Below are positions 8,090-17,085 of a DNA stretch of 32,827 nt, piece by piece; the first letter of the stretch is position 1; the number at the start of each line of letters is the position of its first letter. Source of the DNA: Candidatus Aegiribacteria sp. (lineage in GTDB: Bacteria > Fermentibacterota > Fermentibacteria > Fermentibacterales > JCC-6); contig JAUXIK010000026.1 in the NCBI GenBank assembly GCA_030620995.1, forward strand, positions 1 to 32,827. The letters are read 5' to 3'. The notes under the pieces are model-generated. The model had not been told where the DNA came from, made no database searches, and was given only the letters and a program-made list of their open reading frames with translations. Made by a program: the position numbers and the translations under genes.

Positions 8090-9490
8090 TTACTCCTTGC
8101 CATCAAAGCAGTAAGTACAAAGTTTTTCCTTTGGAATTCCTATCGCTTCTACAAGGTCATCAAGCCTCTGGTAGGAAAGTGAGGTCAGATTGAGCCTCCT
8201 TCTTATTCTTTCAACCATTTCCGCATATTTTTCAGATTTATTATCAATGTATTCATCGGGAACTATATCTCCTGATCCCTCAAGTTCCTTTATCGCTTTC
8301 CTTCCTGCAAGATCAAGCACGGATCTCGATCGCGAGAAATTGAGGAACTTGCAGCCGAATACCAGTGGTGGGCACGCCGGCCTCATATGTATTTCAGCGG
8401 CTCCCGCGTCAAATATCCGCTTAACGGTATCCTGAAGTTGAGTACCTCGTACGATTGAATCCTCACAGAAAAGAATTCTTTTATCCTGAATCAATTCTCG
8501 AATTGGAATTAGTTTCATTCTCGCTACAATATCTCTAACATTCTGGTTCTGAGGCATGAAACTGCGCGGCCAGGTTGGCGTATACTTGACAAAAGGGCGT
8601 CTGTATGGAACACCGGAGTAGTTTGCGTATCCCACGGCATGACCAGTACCCGAATCGGGTATACCTGCTACCAGATCAACTTCCACATCGTCTCTTTTTG
8701 CCAGGCATTCACCGCATCTGTTGCGGACATCTTCAACATTGATTCCCTCGTAATTCGAAGCGGGATATCCGTAATAGACCCAGAGAAAAGAACATATATG
8801 CATTCCTTCCCCGGGTTCCTTTTTCTGCTCGAACCCATCATCTGTAATAAAAACTATCTCACCGGGTCCGAGATTGTGAACATATTCATATTCAAGATTG
8901 GGGAACGTGCATGTTTCAAAAGTCACCGCCATGGCGTCACTTTTTCTGCCTACAGATATGGGAGTTCTGCCAAGTCTGTCCCTCGACGCATAAATCCCTT
9001 CATCCGTCAGAAGTAATACGGAACAGGAACCTTCAATTTCTTCCTGAGCGTGAGTGAGACCGGCTGTGAATGACTCCTCCTGATTTATAAGCATAGCAAC
9101 AACTTCAGTAGGATTAATCTCTGCGCCTGACATCTCTGAGAAATGTCCGGATCTGTTTTTAAAAACCCTGGTGACCAGTTCATCAATGTTATTAATCACG
9201 CCTACAGTTACAATTGCGTATTTCCCCAGATGTGAGCCGATTATCAGAGGCTGATCTTCAAAATCGCTGATCACTCCGATGCCCATCCATCCTTCCATTT
9301 CAGAAAGATCATCCTCGAATTTAGAGCGGAACTGTGCGTTTGAAATGTCATGAATCACTCTGTGGATTCCGTCGTGACTTCTTACGGCCATTCCACCCCT
9401 CATGGTCCCAAGGTGCGAATGGTAATCAGTTCCATAGAACAGATCTTCAGTACAACTCCCTTTTGAAACAACACCGAAGAATCCACCCAT
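8090..9490 (-). CDS. purF: Amidophosphoribosyltransferase-like protein lacking the glutaminase nucleophile
   Basis: A 466-residue PurF homologue. PurF makes 5-phosphoribosylamine from PRPP and glutamine, the first step of purine synthesis. The PRPP loop is clear (ILFCEDSIVRGTQL, about 339-352), as are the phosphoribosyltransferase blocks GIPDSGTGHAVGYA and KYTPTWPRSFMP. Cys in HICSFLWVYYGYP (about 233), in RPACPP, and in the C-terminal CTYC could bind a 4Fe-4S cluster as in Bacillus PurF. The N-terminus is MGGFFGVV instead of MCGxxGI, so the catalytic Cys is Gly, and the RYST glutamine-site block reads GIGVISD. It may use ammonia or do something else. ATG 9490 is chosen over TTG 9529 because GAGGGG lies 7 bases upstream. 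The symbol marks family only. Confidence 0.83.
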   Translation of the reverse strand: MGGFFGVVSKGSCTEDLFYGTDYHSHLGTMRGGMAVRSHDGIHRVIHDISNAQFRSKFEDDLSEMEGWMGIGVISDFEDQPLIIGSHLGKYAIVTVGVINNIDELVTRVFKNRSGHFSEMSGAEINPTEVVAMLINQEESFTAGLTHAQEEIEGSCSVLLLTDEGIYASRDRLGRTPISVGRKSDAMAVTFETCTFPNLEYEYVHNLGPGEIVFITDDGFEQKKEPGEGMHICSFLWVYYGYPASNYEGINVEDVRNRCGECLAKRDDVEVDLVAGIPDSGTGHAVGYANYSGVPYRRPFVKYTPTWPRSFMPQNQNVRDIVARMKLIPIRELIQDKRILFCEDSIVRGTQLQDTVKRIFDAGAAEIHMRPACPPLVFGCKFLNFSRSRSVLDLAGRKAIKELEGSGDIVPDEYIDNKSEKYAEMVERIRRRLNLTSLSYQRLDDLVEAIGIPKEKLCTYCFDGKE

Positions 9491-9594
9491 AAGAAATCCC
9501 CTCGCCGAATTAGAAATTGATTGTTTCAATCCTGCATCATCAAGCGCTTAAATGCAACCCGCAAACTTATACCTGAATTATGGAACTGCCGCTT

Positions 9595-11352
9595 CTATTT
9601 CTCCAGAATAATGAATGGAACCGTTACAGAACCATACTCACATTCCGCCCTGACCATGTACATTCCGGAATTGATCCGCCTTCCATTCATATCGCAGCAG
9701 TTCCATTGCATTGAGTTCTGATTTCCCTCCTGCGCTGAAGAATTATCCAGATCGAAAACGACCCGCCCGGAAATGTCATAAATCACCATGTGTTCAACAG
9801 CAATATCTGAATCTCCATATATGTTGAATGAAACATTTCCAGATGATGGATTCGGAGATACATTCATAGAGTATGCTATCGGAGATTCAGATGTACCTTC
9901 TATTCCAACCGTTACAAGATAAGCGAACGCGCCCATAAGATTCGGCAGGGGGCCTATGTCGCCAGAGGGCGGATATACCTGCGGGGAACCGGTAGAAGCC
10001 AGCACATCTCTCAACATCGAAGGCGTCAGAGTACTGGCGGGATTTCCGTTCGCGACCCAGAAACCTACGCAATCCGCCGCTGCACCCGCTACAATGGGTG
10101 ATGCGCTTGATGTTCCTGAGAATCCTGAGGCATAATAGCGATTAACTCCCTCAGAGTTCCACAGAGTTCCGTAGCCGGTGGTAACGACATCCTCGCCCCA
10201 TCCCTGGCACGTGAATCTGCTCCCGTAGTTCGAGAATAAAAGCCTCTGACGATCCCCTCCTGGCCACGTTCCGCCCGGATAAACACCTCCGGCTCCCACA
10301 ATCATGGATCCGCTGTCACCGAACCAGTTCATCGCATCCATGTCAACGCCGCCGCCATTAACCGCATTGCCCCCTGCTTCAACAACATGTATTCCATTTG
10401 CGACTGCTGTCTGAATGGCAGCGTAAACTCCGTTATATGTCTGCGAATTCGGTGAATAGTTAAGCCACCACTCTATTGGCACATAGTCCTGTGAGCCGGG
10501 AACGTATTCCCACTGCTGCTCAAGAAGAATCACATCTCCGGCGGAAAGGTTCGATATCGCCACCGTCATTGCCCCTGGAACATTCCAGGTTGGGTAAGTA
10601 CCGTAGTAAGTTCCACATGTCTTGAGTTCTGCTTCATAACAGATACCTGTTGTACCCCACCCGTTATAATCCGAGACCATCTCCCCTATTACCGCTGTGC
10701 CGTGATTATTGTCGGAAAATGGATCTTGAACATTCGAATTGATCTGCGATCCTGATGCCTGTAAAATATCCTGGTGGTTGTAGTTCCAGCTGTATTCCAG
10801 ATCGCAGACAGTCACGCCTGCTCCGTTACCTCCAGGCTGTGTCCACGCATAGAGGGCATCGATCCCGGCAGGAGTGAAAGAAGCTGCTTTCAGATAGCCC
10901 TGATACCCCTGGTAATCCGGAGTCGGTTGTGGCTGCGGCAGAGGTACCGGCCTTGCAATCATGATACCCGGAAGCTCCTCCAGCATGTTCGATAGTTCCC
11001 AGATATCATTGTCCCCTTCAAAACGCAATCTGTAAATATTATTCAGATTGTAAAGATCTTCTCCTGTTCTGTCCTCGCCATTCGTTTCCATAGCGTCCAG
11101 CTCTTCTTCCGATACGGAAGTTATCCGTTCCCATACAAAGCTGTCCGTCAGCTGAAGTATTTCCAGAACACCATCCATGGAACCCATACCGGACAGGTCA
11201 AGAGGGTTGCCGTCTCTGAGTCTTACCACGGCATCTTTTCTGAACATGATCTCGATAAGATCGTCCTCAGATTCATAATGTCCCTCTGCGGGCTGTACCG
11301 ACATGATCAGCACAAGAAACAGCATTAAGGACAAGTACGCATGAATTTTCAT
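9595..11352 (-). CDS. Secreted subtilisin-like (S8) serine peptidase with C-terminal sorting domain
   Basis: A 585-residue exported peptidase. Signal peptide MKIHAYLSLMLFLVLIMSVQ is followed by a propeptide-like region (about 25-150) and the S8 catalytic domain. Triad residues are Asp about 184 (VTVCDLEYSW), His about 217 (NNHGTAVIGEM) and Ser about 415 (SGTSSASPIVAG); the oxyanion Asn is about 329 (VVEAGGNAV). A FlgD-like tail follows (VIYDISGRVVFD, then INSGMYMVRA). The start at 11352 is chosen because it opens the signal peptide and has GAGGG upstream; a longer in-frame start (11391) is less likely. It probably degrades external protein. It is divergent from the second CotH gene over 226 bp of AT-rich DNA in which I see no confident promoter. 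Confidence 0.93.
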   Translation of the reverse strand: MKIHAYLSLMLFLVLIMSVQPAEGHYESEDDLIEIMFRKDAVVRLRDGNPLDLSGMGSMDGVLEILQLTDSFVWERITSVSEEELDAMETNGEDRTGEDLYNLNNIYRLRFEGDNDIWELSNMLEELPGIMIARPVPLPQPQPTPDYQGYQGYLKAASFTPAGIDALYAWTQPGGNGAGVTVCDLEYSWNYNHQDILQASGSQINSNVQDPFSDNNHGTAVIGEMVSDYNGWGTTGICYEAELKTCGTYYGTYPTWNVPGAMTVAISNLSAGDVILLEQQWEYVPGSQDYVPIEWWLNYSPNSQTYNGVYAAIQTAVANGIHVVEAGGNAVNGGGVDMDAMNWFGDSGSMIVGAGGVYPGGTWPGGDRQRLLFSNYGSRFTCQGWGEDVVTTGYGTLWNSEGVNRYYASGFSGTSSASPIVAGAAADCVGFWVANGNPASTLTPSMLRDVLASTGSPQVYPPSGDIGPLPNLMGAFAYLVTVGIEGTSESPIAYSMNVSPNPSSGNVSFNIYGDSDIAVEHMVIYDISGRVVFDLDNSSAQEGNQNSMQWNCCDMNGRRINSGMYMVRAECEYGSVTVPFIILEK

Positions 11353-11578
11353 AATGAACCACCCTCTCATTAACAGCATATAGCAAATCATCTCTTTAAC
11401 AAATAACCGTCATTGACGAAATTGTCTATAATTAAGCCTTTTATATTAACACCATTATTATATTCAGGTTCCATTGAGGCTCAAGAAACACTTATTCACT
11501 GTTACATTTTGTTACAGAGCATTAAGACTTCTGTTATTTACGATTGAGATACTTCCCAAAGAAAAGGGGAGGTACTCA

Positions 11579-13570
11579 ATGTTTCACAGAATTCTGATAA
11601 CTTTCAGCATGCTCTCTGTTCTGGTTACCGGCAAGGCATTCGCGGATTTCAATCCTCCGGTTCACCCGCTGTTCGATGGTGATGCCGTACACGATATACA
11701 TCTTTACTTCTATGCGGAAGACTGGTGGGAACTGCTTGAGGAGAATTTTCCGGATAAAATATATTTGGAAGCATCATTTGACTGGGAGAATACACACTTC
11801 GACTCGATTGGAGTCCGCTTCAAGGGAGGCTCGAGCTTTACGAACAATCCGACAATGAAGAAATCATTCAAGCTGGATTTCGATGTGTTCATTGAAGGCC
11901 AGGAGTTTTTCGAGCTTACAAAAATCAACCTGAACTGTAATTTCCATGATCCGAGTTTCGTGAGAGAACGCTGCTGCTACGAGATCTGCAACGCAGCATA
12001 CCTGCCCACGGTCAGAAGCAATTTTGTCGCCCTGTATATCAACGACATCTACTGGGGTCTGTATACGGTTGTGGAGCAGTACAACAGCGTTTTTATAGAG
12101 GACCATTTCGGCACCGGCGAAGATGGCAATCTGTGGAAGGGTGACAATCACGGTTCACTCGAATACCTCGGGCAATACCAGGATGTCTACTACACGGAAT
12201 ACGAACTGAAGACAAATGAAGAGGAGAACGACTGGAACTCTCTCATCGGACTTACATGTGATCTGAACAACACCCCTCCCGAATACCTGCCGGATACACT
12301 CTCGAAAATCATGGATCTGAACACAGCGCTTGCTCTTCTGGCAGTCGACAACCTGACCGTGAATCTGGACAGTTACGCAGGGCGCTGCTGTAATTACTAT
12401 CTCTACCAGAGGGATCGGGATGACCTCTTCGTCTTCAGCAACTGGGACCTTAATGAAGCATGGGGTATCTATAATTCCTGGGGACTTTCGATCAGTGAGC
12501 TGCAGACTCTAGATCCCTTCTGGCTTTCCCTTTCCCCCTGGGAGTACAGGCCGCTCGGCGCCGTTCTCTGGGATTTTGAGGAGTACGAGGCCGTATATAC
12601 CGGACACATCCAAAGGCTGATGGCAGGCACCGCGAATGAGGACATTCTCGTTGCCAGGATGGAAGAACTCCGTGATCTGATAAGAAACTTTGTCTATGCC
12701 GAACAGCCTCCTATGAGGCTTTTCACGCCGGAGGAGTTCGAGAACGCCATGACAGTTGACATAATGATCGAACCTGGACACTATGCTCCCGCGCTGGAAA
12801 CATTCATAAGGAACAGGCACGACTACCTCACCGATATTCTGGGAACCTGGAATCCTGTGGACGGGCTCGTGCTCAATGAACTGATGGCGAAGAACGATAC
12901 AACCATATCAGATAATTTCGGCGAGTACGACGACTGGATCGAGATAACGAACACCGGTATTGATGATATTAATCTTTCAGGCTTCTTTCTTACCGACAAT
13001 ATGGCGAACCCCTTCAAATTCGCTTTCCCTGACACGATCATTCAACCGGGAGACCACTTCATTATCTGGGCCGACGACGACCCTGAACAGGGCAGCATGC
13101 ACGCTGATTTCAAACTGGATGCCGATGGAGAAGAGGTCTACCTTCTCGACTCCGCGATCGTCATCGACGAAGTGACCTTCCCTGAACTCGATGCGGATAT
13201 CAGTTATGGACTCTGGCCGGACGGCACAGGTGAATGGGAAATACTATCTATCGCCACTCCCGGTTACACAAATGAAGGAGGAACCGGAATGACCCGCCCA
13301 TCGACAGGCTGCACAGATGAAGAGCTTCAGATATTCCTGCCCAATCCTCTCTGTTCCGCGGGAGCAGTGACTCTTCAGGGCAATGAAGGATATGCCAGGC
13401 TTGATGTATACGACATGAGCGGCAGACTCGTGGATTCGCCCTTCGAAGGATACCTCTGCAGCACCGAATCCTTTTCCTGGGACGTAACCTCCCTTTCCAC
13501 GGGAATATATTTCCTGCGGCTCAGTCAGGGTGAGAAAATGGTTATTCGAAGGATAACCGTTATGCGGTAA
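11579..13570 (+). CDS. Secreted CotH-family protein with lamin-tail and C-terminal sorting domains
   Basis: A 663-residue paralogue of the protein at 4012-7344, without its beta-helix. Order: signal peptide (MFHRILITFSMLSVLVTGKA); CotH domain (about 25-420) with VRFKGGSSFTNNPTMKKSFK, then NLWKGDNHG, DNLTVNLDSY and FSNWDLNEAWG; lamin-tail domain (about 430-575; LVLNELMAKNDTTISDNFGE, very close to the first copy); and a FlgD-like tail (VYDMSGRLVDS, then STGIYFLRLS). The start at 11579 is favoured over 11474 because GGGGAGG lies 6 bases upstream and it opens the signal peptide. CotH kinases phosphorylate protein substrates; activity here is inferred from the conserved Asp-containing motifs. It ends just before a strong hairpin. 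Confidence 0.9.
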   Translation: MFHRILITFSMLSVLVTGKAFADFNPPVHPLFDGDAVHDIHLYFYAEDWWELLEENFPDKIYLEASFDWENTHFDSIGVRFKGGSSFTNNPTMKKSFKLDFDVFIEGQEFFELTKINLNCNFHDPSFVRERCCYEICNAAYLPTVRSNFVALYINDIYWGLYTVVEQYNSVFIEDHFGTGEDGNLWKGDNHGSLEYLGQYQDVYYTEYELKTNEEENDWNSLIGLTCDLNNTPPEYLPDTLSKIMDLNTALALLAVDNLTVNLDSYAGRCCNYYLYQRDRDDLFVFSNWDLNEAWGIYNSWGLSISELQTLDPFWLSLSPWEYRPLGAVLWDFEEYEAVYTGHIQRLMAGTANEDILVARMEELRDLIRNFVYAEQPPMRLFTPEEFENAMTVDIMIEPGHYAPALETFIRNRHDYLTDILGTWNPVDGLVLNELMAKNDTTISDNFGEYDDWIEITNTGIDDINLSGFFLTDNMANPFKFAFPDTIIQPGDHFIIWADDDPEQGSMHADFKLDADGEEVYLLDSAIVIDEVTFPELDADISYGLWPDGTGEWEILSIATPGYTNEGGTGMTRPSTGCTDEELQIFLPNPLCSAGAVTLQGNEGYARLDVYDMSGRLVDSPFEGYLCSTESFSWDVTSLSTGIYFLRLSQGEKMVIRRITVMR

Positions 13571-13578
13571 TCACCCTG

Positions 13579-13613
13579 AAGAGCGGTGGGTATATGAAAC
13601 ACCCACCGCTCTT
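13579..13613. terminator. Perfect 13-bp hairpin between convergent genes
   Basis: AAGAGCGGTGGGT (13579-13591) pairs perfectly with ACCCACCGCTCTT (13601-13613) around a 9-base loop, 8 bases after the CotH stop and about 40 bases before the end of the convergent coiled-coil gene. The run of U expected of a classical intrinsic terminator is weak on both strands, so it may act as a bidirectional terminator or an mRNA-protecting stem. Confidence 0.65.
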
Positions 13614-13653
13614 ACTCTAAGCAATTCCTGATTAAATACGGTACCGTGGAACT

Positions 13654-14076
13654 CTATTCCGGTATAGGAAGTCCGTCACGGAATGTGTCTATCGACGCTT
13701 TTACTTCACCAATCTCGCCATTGATGGTGTCGCTTATCGTCTGAATCTCCGACCTTGCTTCAACCAGTTCACCTCTGAGGGCATCTATCTCAGCCTGAAG
13801 TCCAATGATATCGGGATCTGTTTCTCTAATTTCCTCGAGCTTTGCCGAAACCTCCTCAAGAGCGGACAGTTCAGGTATGAGCCATTCCAGTGAATCAGTC
13901 ACGGCAATCAATTCTTCGAGCTGCATCTGTATGCCGTCAAGTATTTCAAGGCCTGGAATCTCAATCTCAGGAATATCCGCATCGGGAACATCAGGTACAT
14001 CGGGAGCACCTGGTACCCCGAAAGCGGCAACGCTTCCAGCGCACAGCATAAGAACGGTCAAGATAAATATTCGCAT
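13654..14076 (-). CDS. Small secreted coiled-coil protein with Pro-Asp-Val repeats
   Basis: A 140-residue protein with a clear signal peptide (MRIFILTVLMLCAGSVAAFG), a short Pro-rich run GAPDVPDVPDADIPEIEIPG and then a long acidic helix with heptad-like spacing (about 45-125, for example LEEVSAKLEEI and LRGELVEARSEIQTISDTI). No enzyme motif is seen. The start at 14076 is supported by AAGGGAAG 6 bases upstream; a longer in-frame reading from 14208 would bury the signal peptide and is rejected. It is probably periplasmic or envelope-attached and resembles small Lpp- or tropomyosin-like structural proteins. The gene is monocistronic, and its role is unknown. Confidence 0.65.
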   Translation of the reverse strand: MRIFILTVLMLCAGSVAAFGVPGAPDVPDVPDADIPEIEIPGLEILDGIQMQLEELIAVTDSLEWLIPELSALEEVSAKLEEIRETDPDIIGLQAEIDALRGELVEARSEIQTISDTINGEIGEVKASIDTFRDGLPIPE

Positions 14077-14345
14077 TTTTTTCTTCCCTTCTGGTTGGAT
14101 AATTATGCTTAAGTCTATAACTGTGTGATTCTCATGTAAACCTGATACAAACACAGAATAATTTAATTGTATATTTGTTAAGCCTGAATTTTCACTTACT
14201 GTCTTCATTTACAATTTCGTCTTGATTTTCCTGTACTGATCACAATATCAGAGATATTTCCGTTTCCGCCTTCAGGACTTATGCGAGTATATATTTATAA
14301 GTATTATAAGGATATGATGATATTGAATCGTTCCAACAGATATTA
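14077..14345. other. AT-rich intergenic DNA without recognised gene
   Basis: This stretch should hold the promoter of the coiled-coil gene. I see AT-rich sequence (for example around 14285-14345) but no confident -35/-10 pair, RNA gene or repeat. Confidence 0.4.
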
Positions 14346-14552
14346 TTAAAGTCTGGAGTTCGTTGAATACTTAATTTTATAACCCGTATTTTCCCAGGCT
14401 TTTCTCATTACCGGATTCTGCCTGAGGTACTCATCAACGATTGCCTTCTCAACCCTGTTCCAGGGACACGAGAAATTAACGCATTTCCTGCATACGTACA
14501 CATTAAGACAGTAAAGGAAGGTCGATTGAGCATAACGCAGTATGCGAGTGTC
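14346..14552 (-). pseudogene. Decayed Cys-rich gene fragment
   Basis: The minus strand reads 68 residues without an ATG start, between a TAA (14553-14555) and a TAA (14346-14348): it contains YVCRKCVNFSCPWNRVEK, then VDEYLRQNPVMRKAWENTGY. The CxxC...C pattern and the well-formed amphipathic end look like the C-terminus of a real protein, perhaps metal-binding, but I do not recognise the family. A neighbouring frame just upstream (ILQSAYLTGVTTATAHKTLA) could be an earlier part separated by a frameshift. Treated as a broken remnant. Confidence 0.35.
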
Positions 14553-14663
14553 TTATGCGCCGTTGCAGTAGTAACTCCGGTAAGATATGCGGATTGTAAT
14601 ATCTGCTGCATATTCAAAGTTATGTGTATCCAGCTGGCAAATGATTATAAGGTATTATAAAAC

Positions 14664-15725
14664 ATGCGTATTATATATGTATTATTTATTATCAGTATCC
14701 TGTTAAGTTGTTCGAAGAGCTATTTAATCTTTGATTCTAATATTGATACGTTTACAATTGCTCTTGACCAATATTTCAGTTCTTTAGAAGCTGACAATGA
14801 ATTCACAGGGACTGTTTGTATCACGAAAAATGGAAATCAGATTTTTAATGAAGCATATGGATATAGATGCATGGATAAACAACTTATCAATGATACCAAC
14901 ACCATTTTCAGAATCGGTTCAATTACCAAGACATTTACAGCTGTTCTTATAGTTCAGTTAGTCGAGGAAGGCTTTCTATCCTTTGATGACTCATTGTCAA
15001 TCTTTTATCCTGTTATTCCAAATGCTTCCGAAATAACTATTGATATGATGCTGCATCATCAAAGCGGAATCTATGATTTTACTTCTCATCCGGATTATTT
15101 GGAATATTTTGACGAACCGAAAACAAGACAGGAAATACTGGATACAGTAATATCTTATCCACCTTCATTTGAACCTGGAACAGATACAGAATACAGCAAC
15201 ACGAATTATGTTCTACTGGGATACATCATAGAAGATATTACAGGGAAAAGTTATAACACAAATATTCAGGAACGAATTTCAAATGTAATCGGACTTACGA
15301 ATACCTTATGCGGCAGCACAATCAATACAGAGAACAATGAAAGCGAATCTTTTCGACTTGAAGATGGGGAATGGATTCTCGCTCCCGAAACACATATTTC
15401 AATTCCACACGGCGCAGGTGCGCTAATATCAACATCTTCCGAACTCACATCGTTTATTTATGCCATATTTAATTGTGAATTCGTGAACTCCACTTCTTTG
15501 AATAATATGCTTATTCAATCTGGCGGATATGGCAGGGGAATTATCAGAGTATCTTATCAGAACAAAGTGGTATATGGTCACAATGGAATAATCAATGGAT
15601 TCAGAGGTGTAATGATATACATACCTGAAGATGAGATAGCATTGGTATTTTTGTCAAATGGATTGGATTATTCCCAAAAAGATTTATGGACGGAAATATT
15701 AGATATCTATTATGCGAATCAATGA
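14664..15725 (+). CDS. Beta-lactamase-fold serine hydrolase, lipoprotein
   Basis: A 353-residue protein of the class C beta-lactamase / penicillin-binding-protein-like family (esterases, D-peptidases and lactamase relatives). Catalytic motifs are SxxK in FRIGSITKTFTAVL (about residues 91-94), YxN in TEYSNTNYVLLG (YSN), and HNG in VYGHNGIINGFRG near the C-terminus. MRIIYVLFIISILLSC has a good lipobox (ILLSC), so it is probably anchored in the envelope. Codon use is clearly more AT-rich than in the flanking secreted genes, and the surrounding 14.2-15.9 kb is also AT-rich, which suggests horizontal acquisition. It stands alone and its substrate is unknown; resistance cannot be inferred. Confidence 0.9.
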   Translation: MRIIYVLFIISILLSCSKSYLIFDSNIDTFTIALDQYFSSLEADNEFTGTVCITKNGNQIFNEAYGYRCMDKQLINDTNTIFRIGSITKTFTAVLIVQLVEEGFLSFDDSLSIFYPVIPNASEITIDMMLHHQSGIYDFTSHPDYLEYFDEPKTRQEILDTVISYPPSFEPGTDTEYSNTNYVLLGYIIEDITGKSYNTNIQERISNVIGLTNTLCGSTINTENNESESFRLEDGEWILAPETHISIPHGAGALISTSSELTSFIYAIFNCEFVNSTSLNNMLIQSGGYGRGIIRVSYQNKVVYGHNGIINGFRGVMIYIPEDEIALVFLSNGLDYSQKDLWTEILDIYYANQ

Positions 15726-15990
15726 AATCAGTATTGACTGGAACCGGTTAGCGCTCAAATCACTTAATTCCTATTTCTTCAGCTTTAATGGATTGCCAGC
15801 GCCTTTGCGCACATATGACTGCTGAAGAATACCTGTTTATTCACCATCTATCCCTTGACACATGGGATATGAGACTACAGAATCAAATTTCAGATAAGTG
15901 TAACGATATATATTTGAAATAATTCAAATCCGGAAGGATGAATCCAAATAATCTATTTCGATTGAGCCTTTCAAGAAATAAGGAGATATA

Positions 15991-17082
15991 ATGAAAAGTA
16001 TGATGATATTATCATTTATCCTGGTTCTGCTGGCTTCTTCTGCGCTATGTTTCGGCTACATTAACTCTCACACAACAGGCTCTCCCCTGCCCGGATTCAG
16101 CGCACGCTCCACCGGTCTCGCGGGAGTAAGATCAATTGGTCTTGGCGACGGTTCAAGTATGCTCACGAATCCCGCAGGGCTTCAAAGAACAGAGGGAACA
16201 CTGTTCTCTCTCTCAATCGGACCGTGTATTGGATCTGAAACAGTCATGGACAGCCTGGGGCAGCATCCGAATAACTGGATAACATTCGGAAATCTTTTCG
16301 CATCCATGAAATTTCAGCTGGATCCCCGGTTCAATGCCGGAATCGCTTTCGGAAAGGTTTCGGATTTCTCATATATAGGCGCTCATTACACCTATGACTT
16401 TCAATCTGGCAATGAAGACTATTTGACTGAGATAATAGATTTTACTGTAAGTGGAGGAATGTATGAATCAGTTGCGGGGCTGTCTTTCAGCGCCAGCGAC
16501 TGGATTAACCTTGGTTTGTCCGCAGGCCTCAGATTCGGCGGCGTCAGCTATGATTCAACCTTCACAGACGTAGAGGCTCACGAGAACGATACACTTATCT
16601 CCTGGAAGCGGGATTTCAATGAATTCTGCTGGCATTGCGGTATTGAAATTCCCCTCAATAGTTCACTTATAGGATTCTCATGGGCTTCAGAGGGAGATTC
16701 ATACGATGCAAGGGCAGCTTTTGGAGGACTTCTCTATCTGGATGATGATAATCGCAGTGCTATGGGCGGAGAGGTTGAAGTGGGAGATCCGGGCGGAATA
16801 AACTCCATATATGCAAGAGTCTTCGGTTTTGCCTTTCCATCAAACTCGTTTGAACTGAGGGGTTCCTTCAACTTTGCCATGCCGAATTACGAGGAAGTTG
16901 AAAGCAGCATGATTATAGGCCTGGCACTTGGTTCCGGCATTTATCTGGGTGATATAATTCTGGACGGAGGAATTGCCTGGTACTCCTCCAGCAGGGACTC
17001 GGTATTTCTTGGCACCGGACGCCCTGATGATATTTCCGATTCTCAGGCCCTTATATCCCTTGGCATCACCTGGAAGCCCTGA
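15991..17082 (+). CDS. Outer-membrane beta-barrel protein, PorV/FadL-like
   Basis: A 363-residue protein with signal peptide (MKSMMILSFILVLLASSALC), then STGLAGVRSIGLGDGSSMLTNPAGL, the N-terminal signature of PorV/OMPP1-type barrels (ARxxGLGGAxxAxxxDxxxxxxNPAGL). Alternating polar/hydrophobic strands run to the end, which closes with SLGITWKP. PorV-type proteins carry type IX cargo or act as lipid channels; in this window, with so many C-terminally tagged secreted proteins, a transport-related role is attractive but unproven. AAGGAGATATA precedes the ATG closely. The next gene begins 3 bases after its stop, so the two form an operon. Confidence 0.72.
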   Translation: MKSMMILSFILVLLASSALCFGYINSHTTGSPLPGFSARSTGLAGVRSIGLGDGSSMLTNPAGLQRTEGTLFSLSIGPCIGSETVMDSLGQHPNNWITFGNLFASMKFQLDPRFNAGIAFGKVSDFSYIGAHYTYDFQSGNEDYLTEIIDFTVSGGMYESVAGLSFSASDWINLGLSAGLRFGGVSYDSTFTDVEAHENDTLISWKRDFNEFCWHCGIEIPLNSSLIGFSWASEGDSYDARAAFGGLLYLDDDNRSAMGGEVEVGDPGGINSIYARVFGFAFPSNSFELRGSFNFAMPNYEEVESSMIIGLALGSGIYLGDIILDGGIAWYSSSRDSVFLGTGRPDDISDSQALISLGITWKP

Positions 17083-17085
17083 AAA

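Noticed and set aside
13592..13600. Classical rho-independent terminator with U tract after the second CotH gene
   Set aside because: The hairpin is perfect, but no convincing run of T follows on either strand, so it is reported only as terminator-like.
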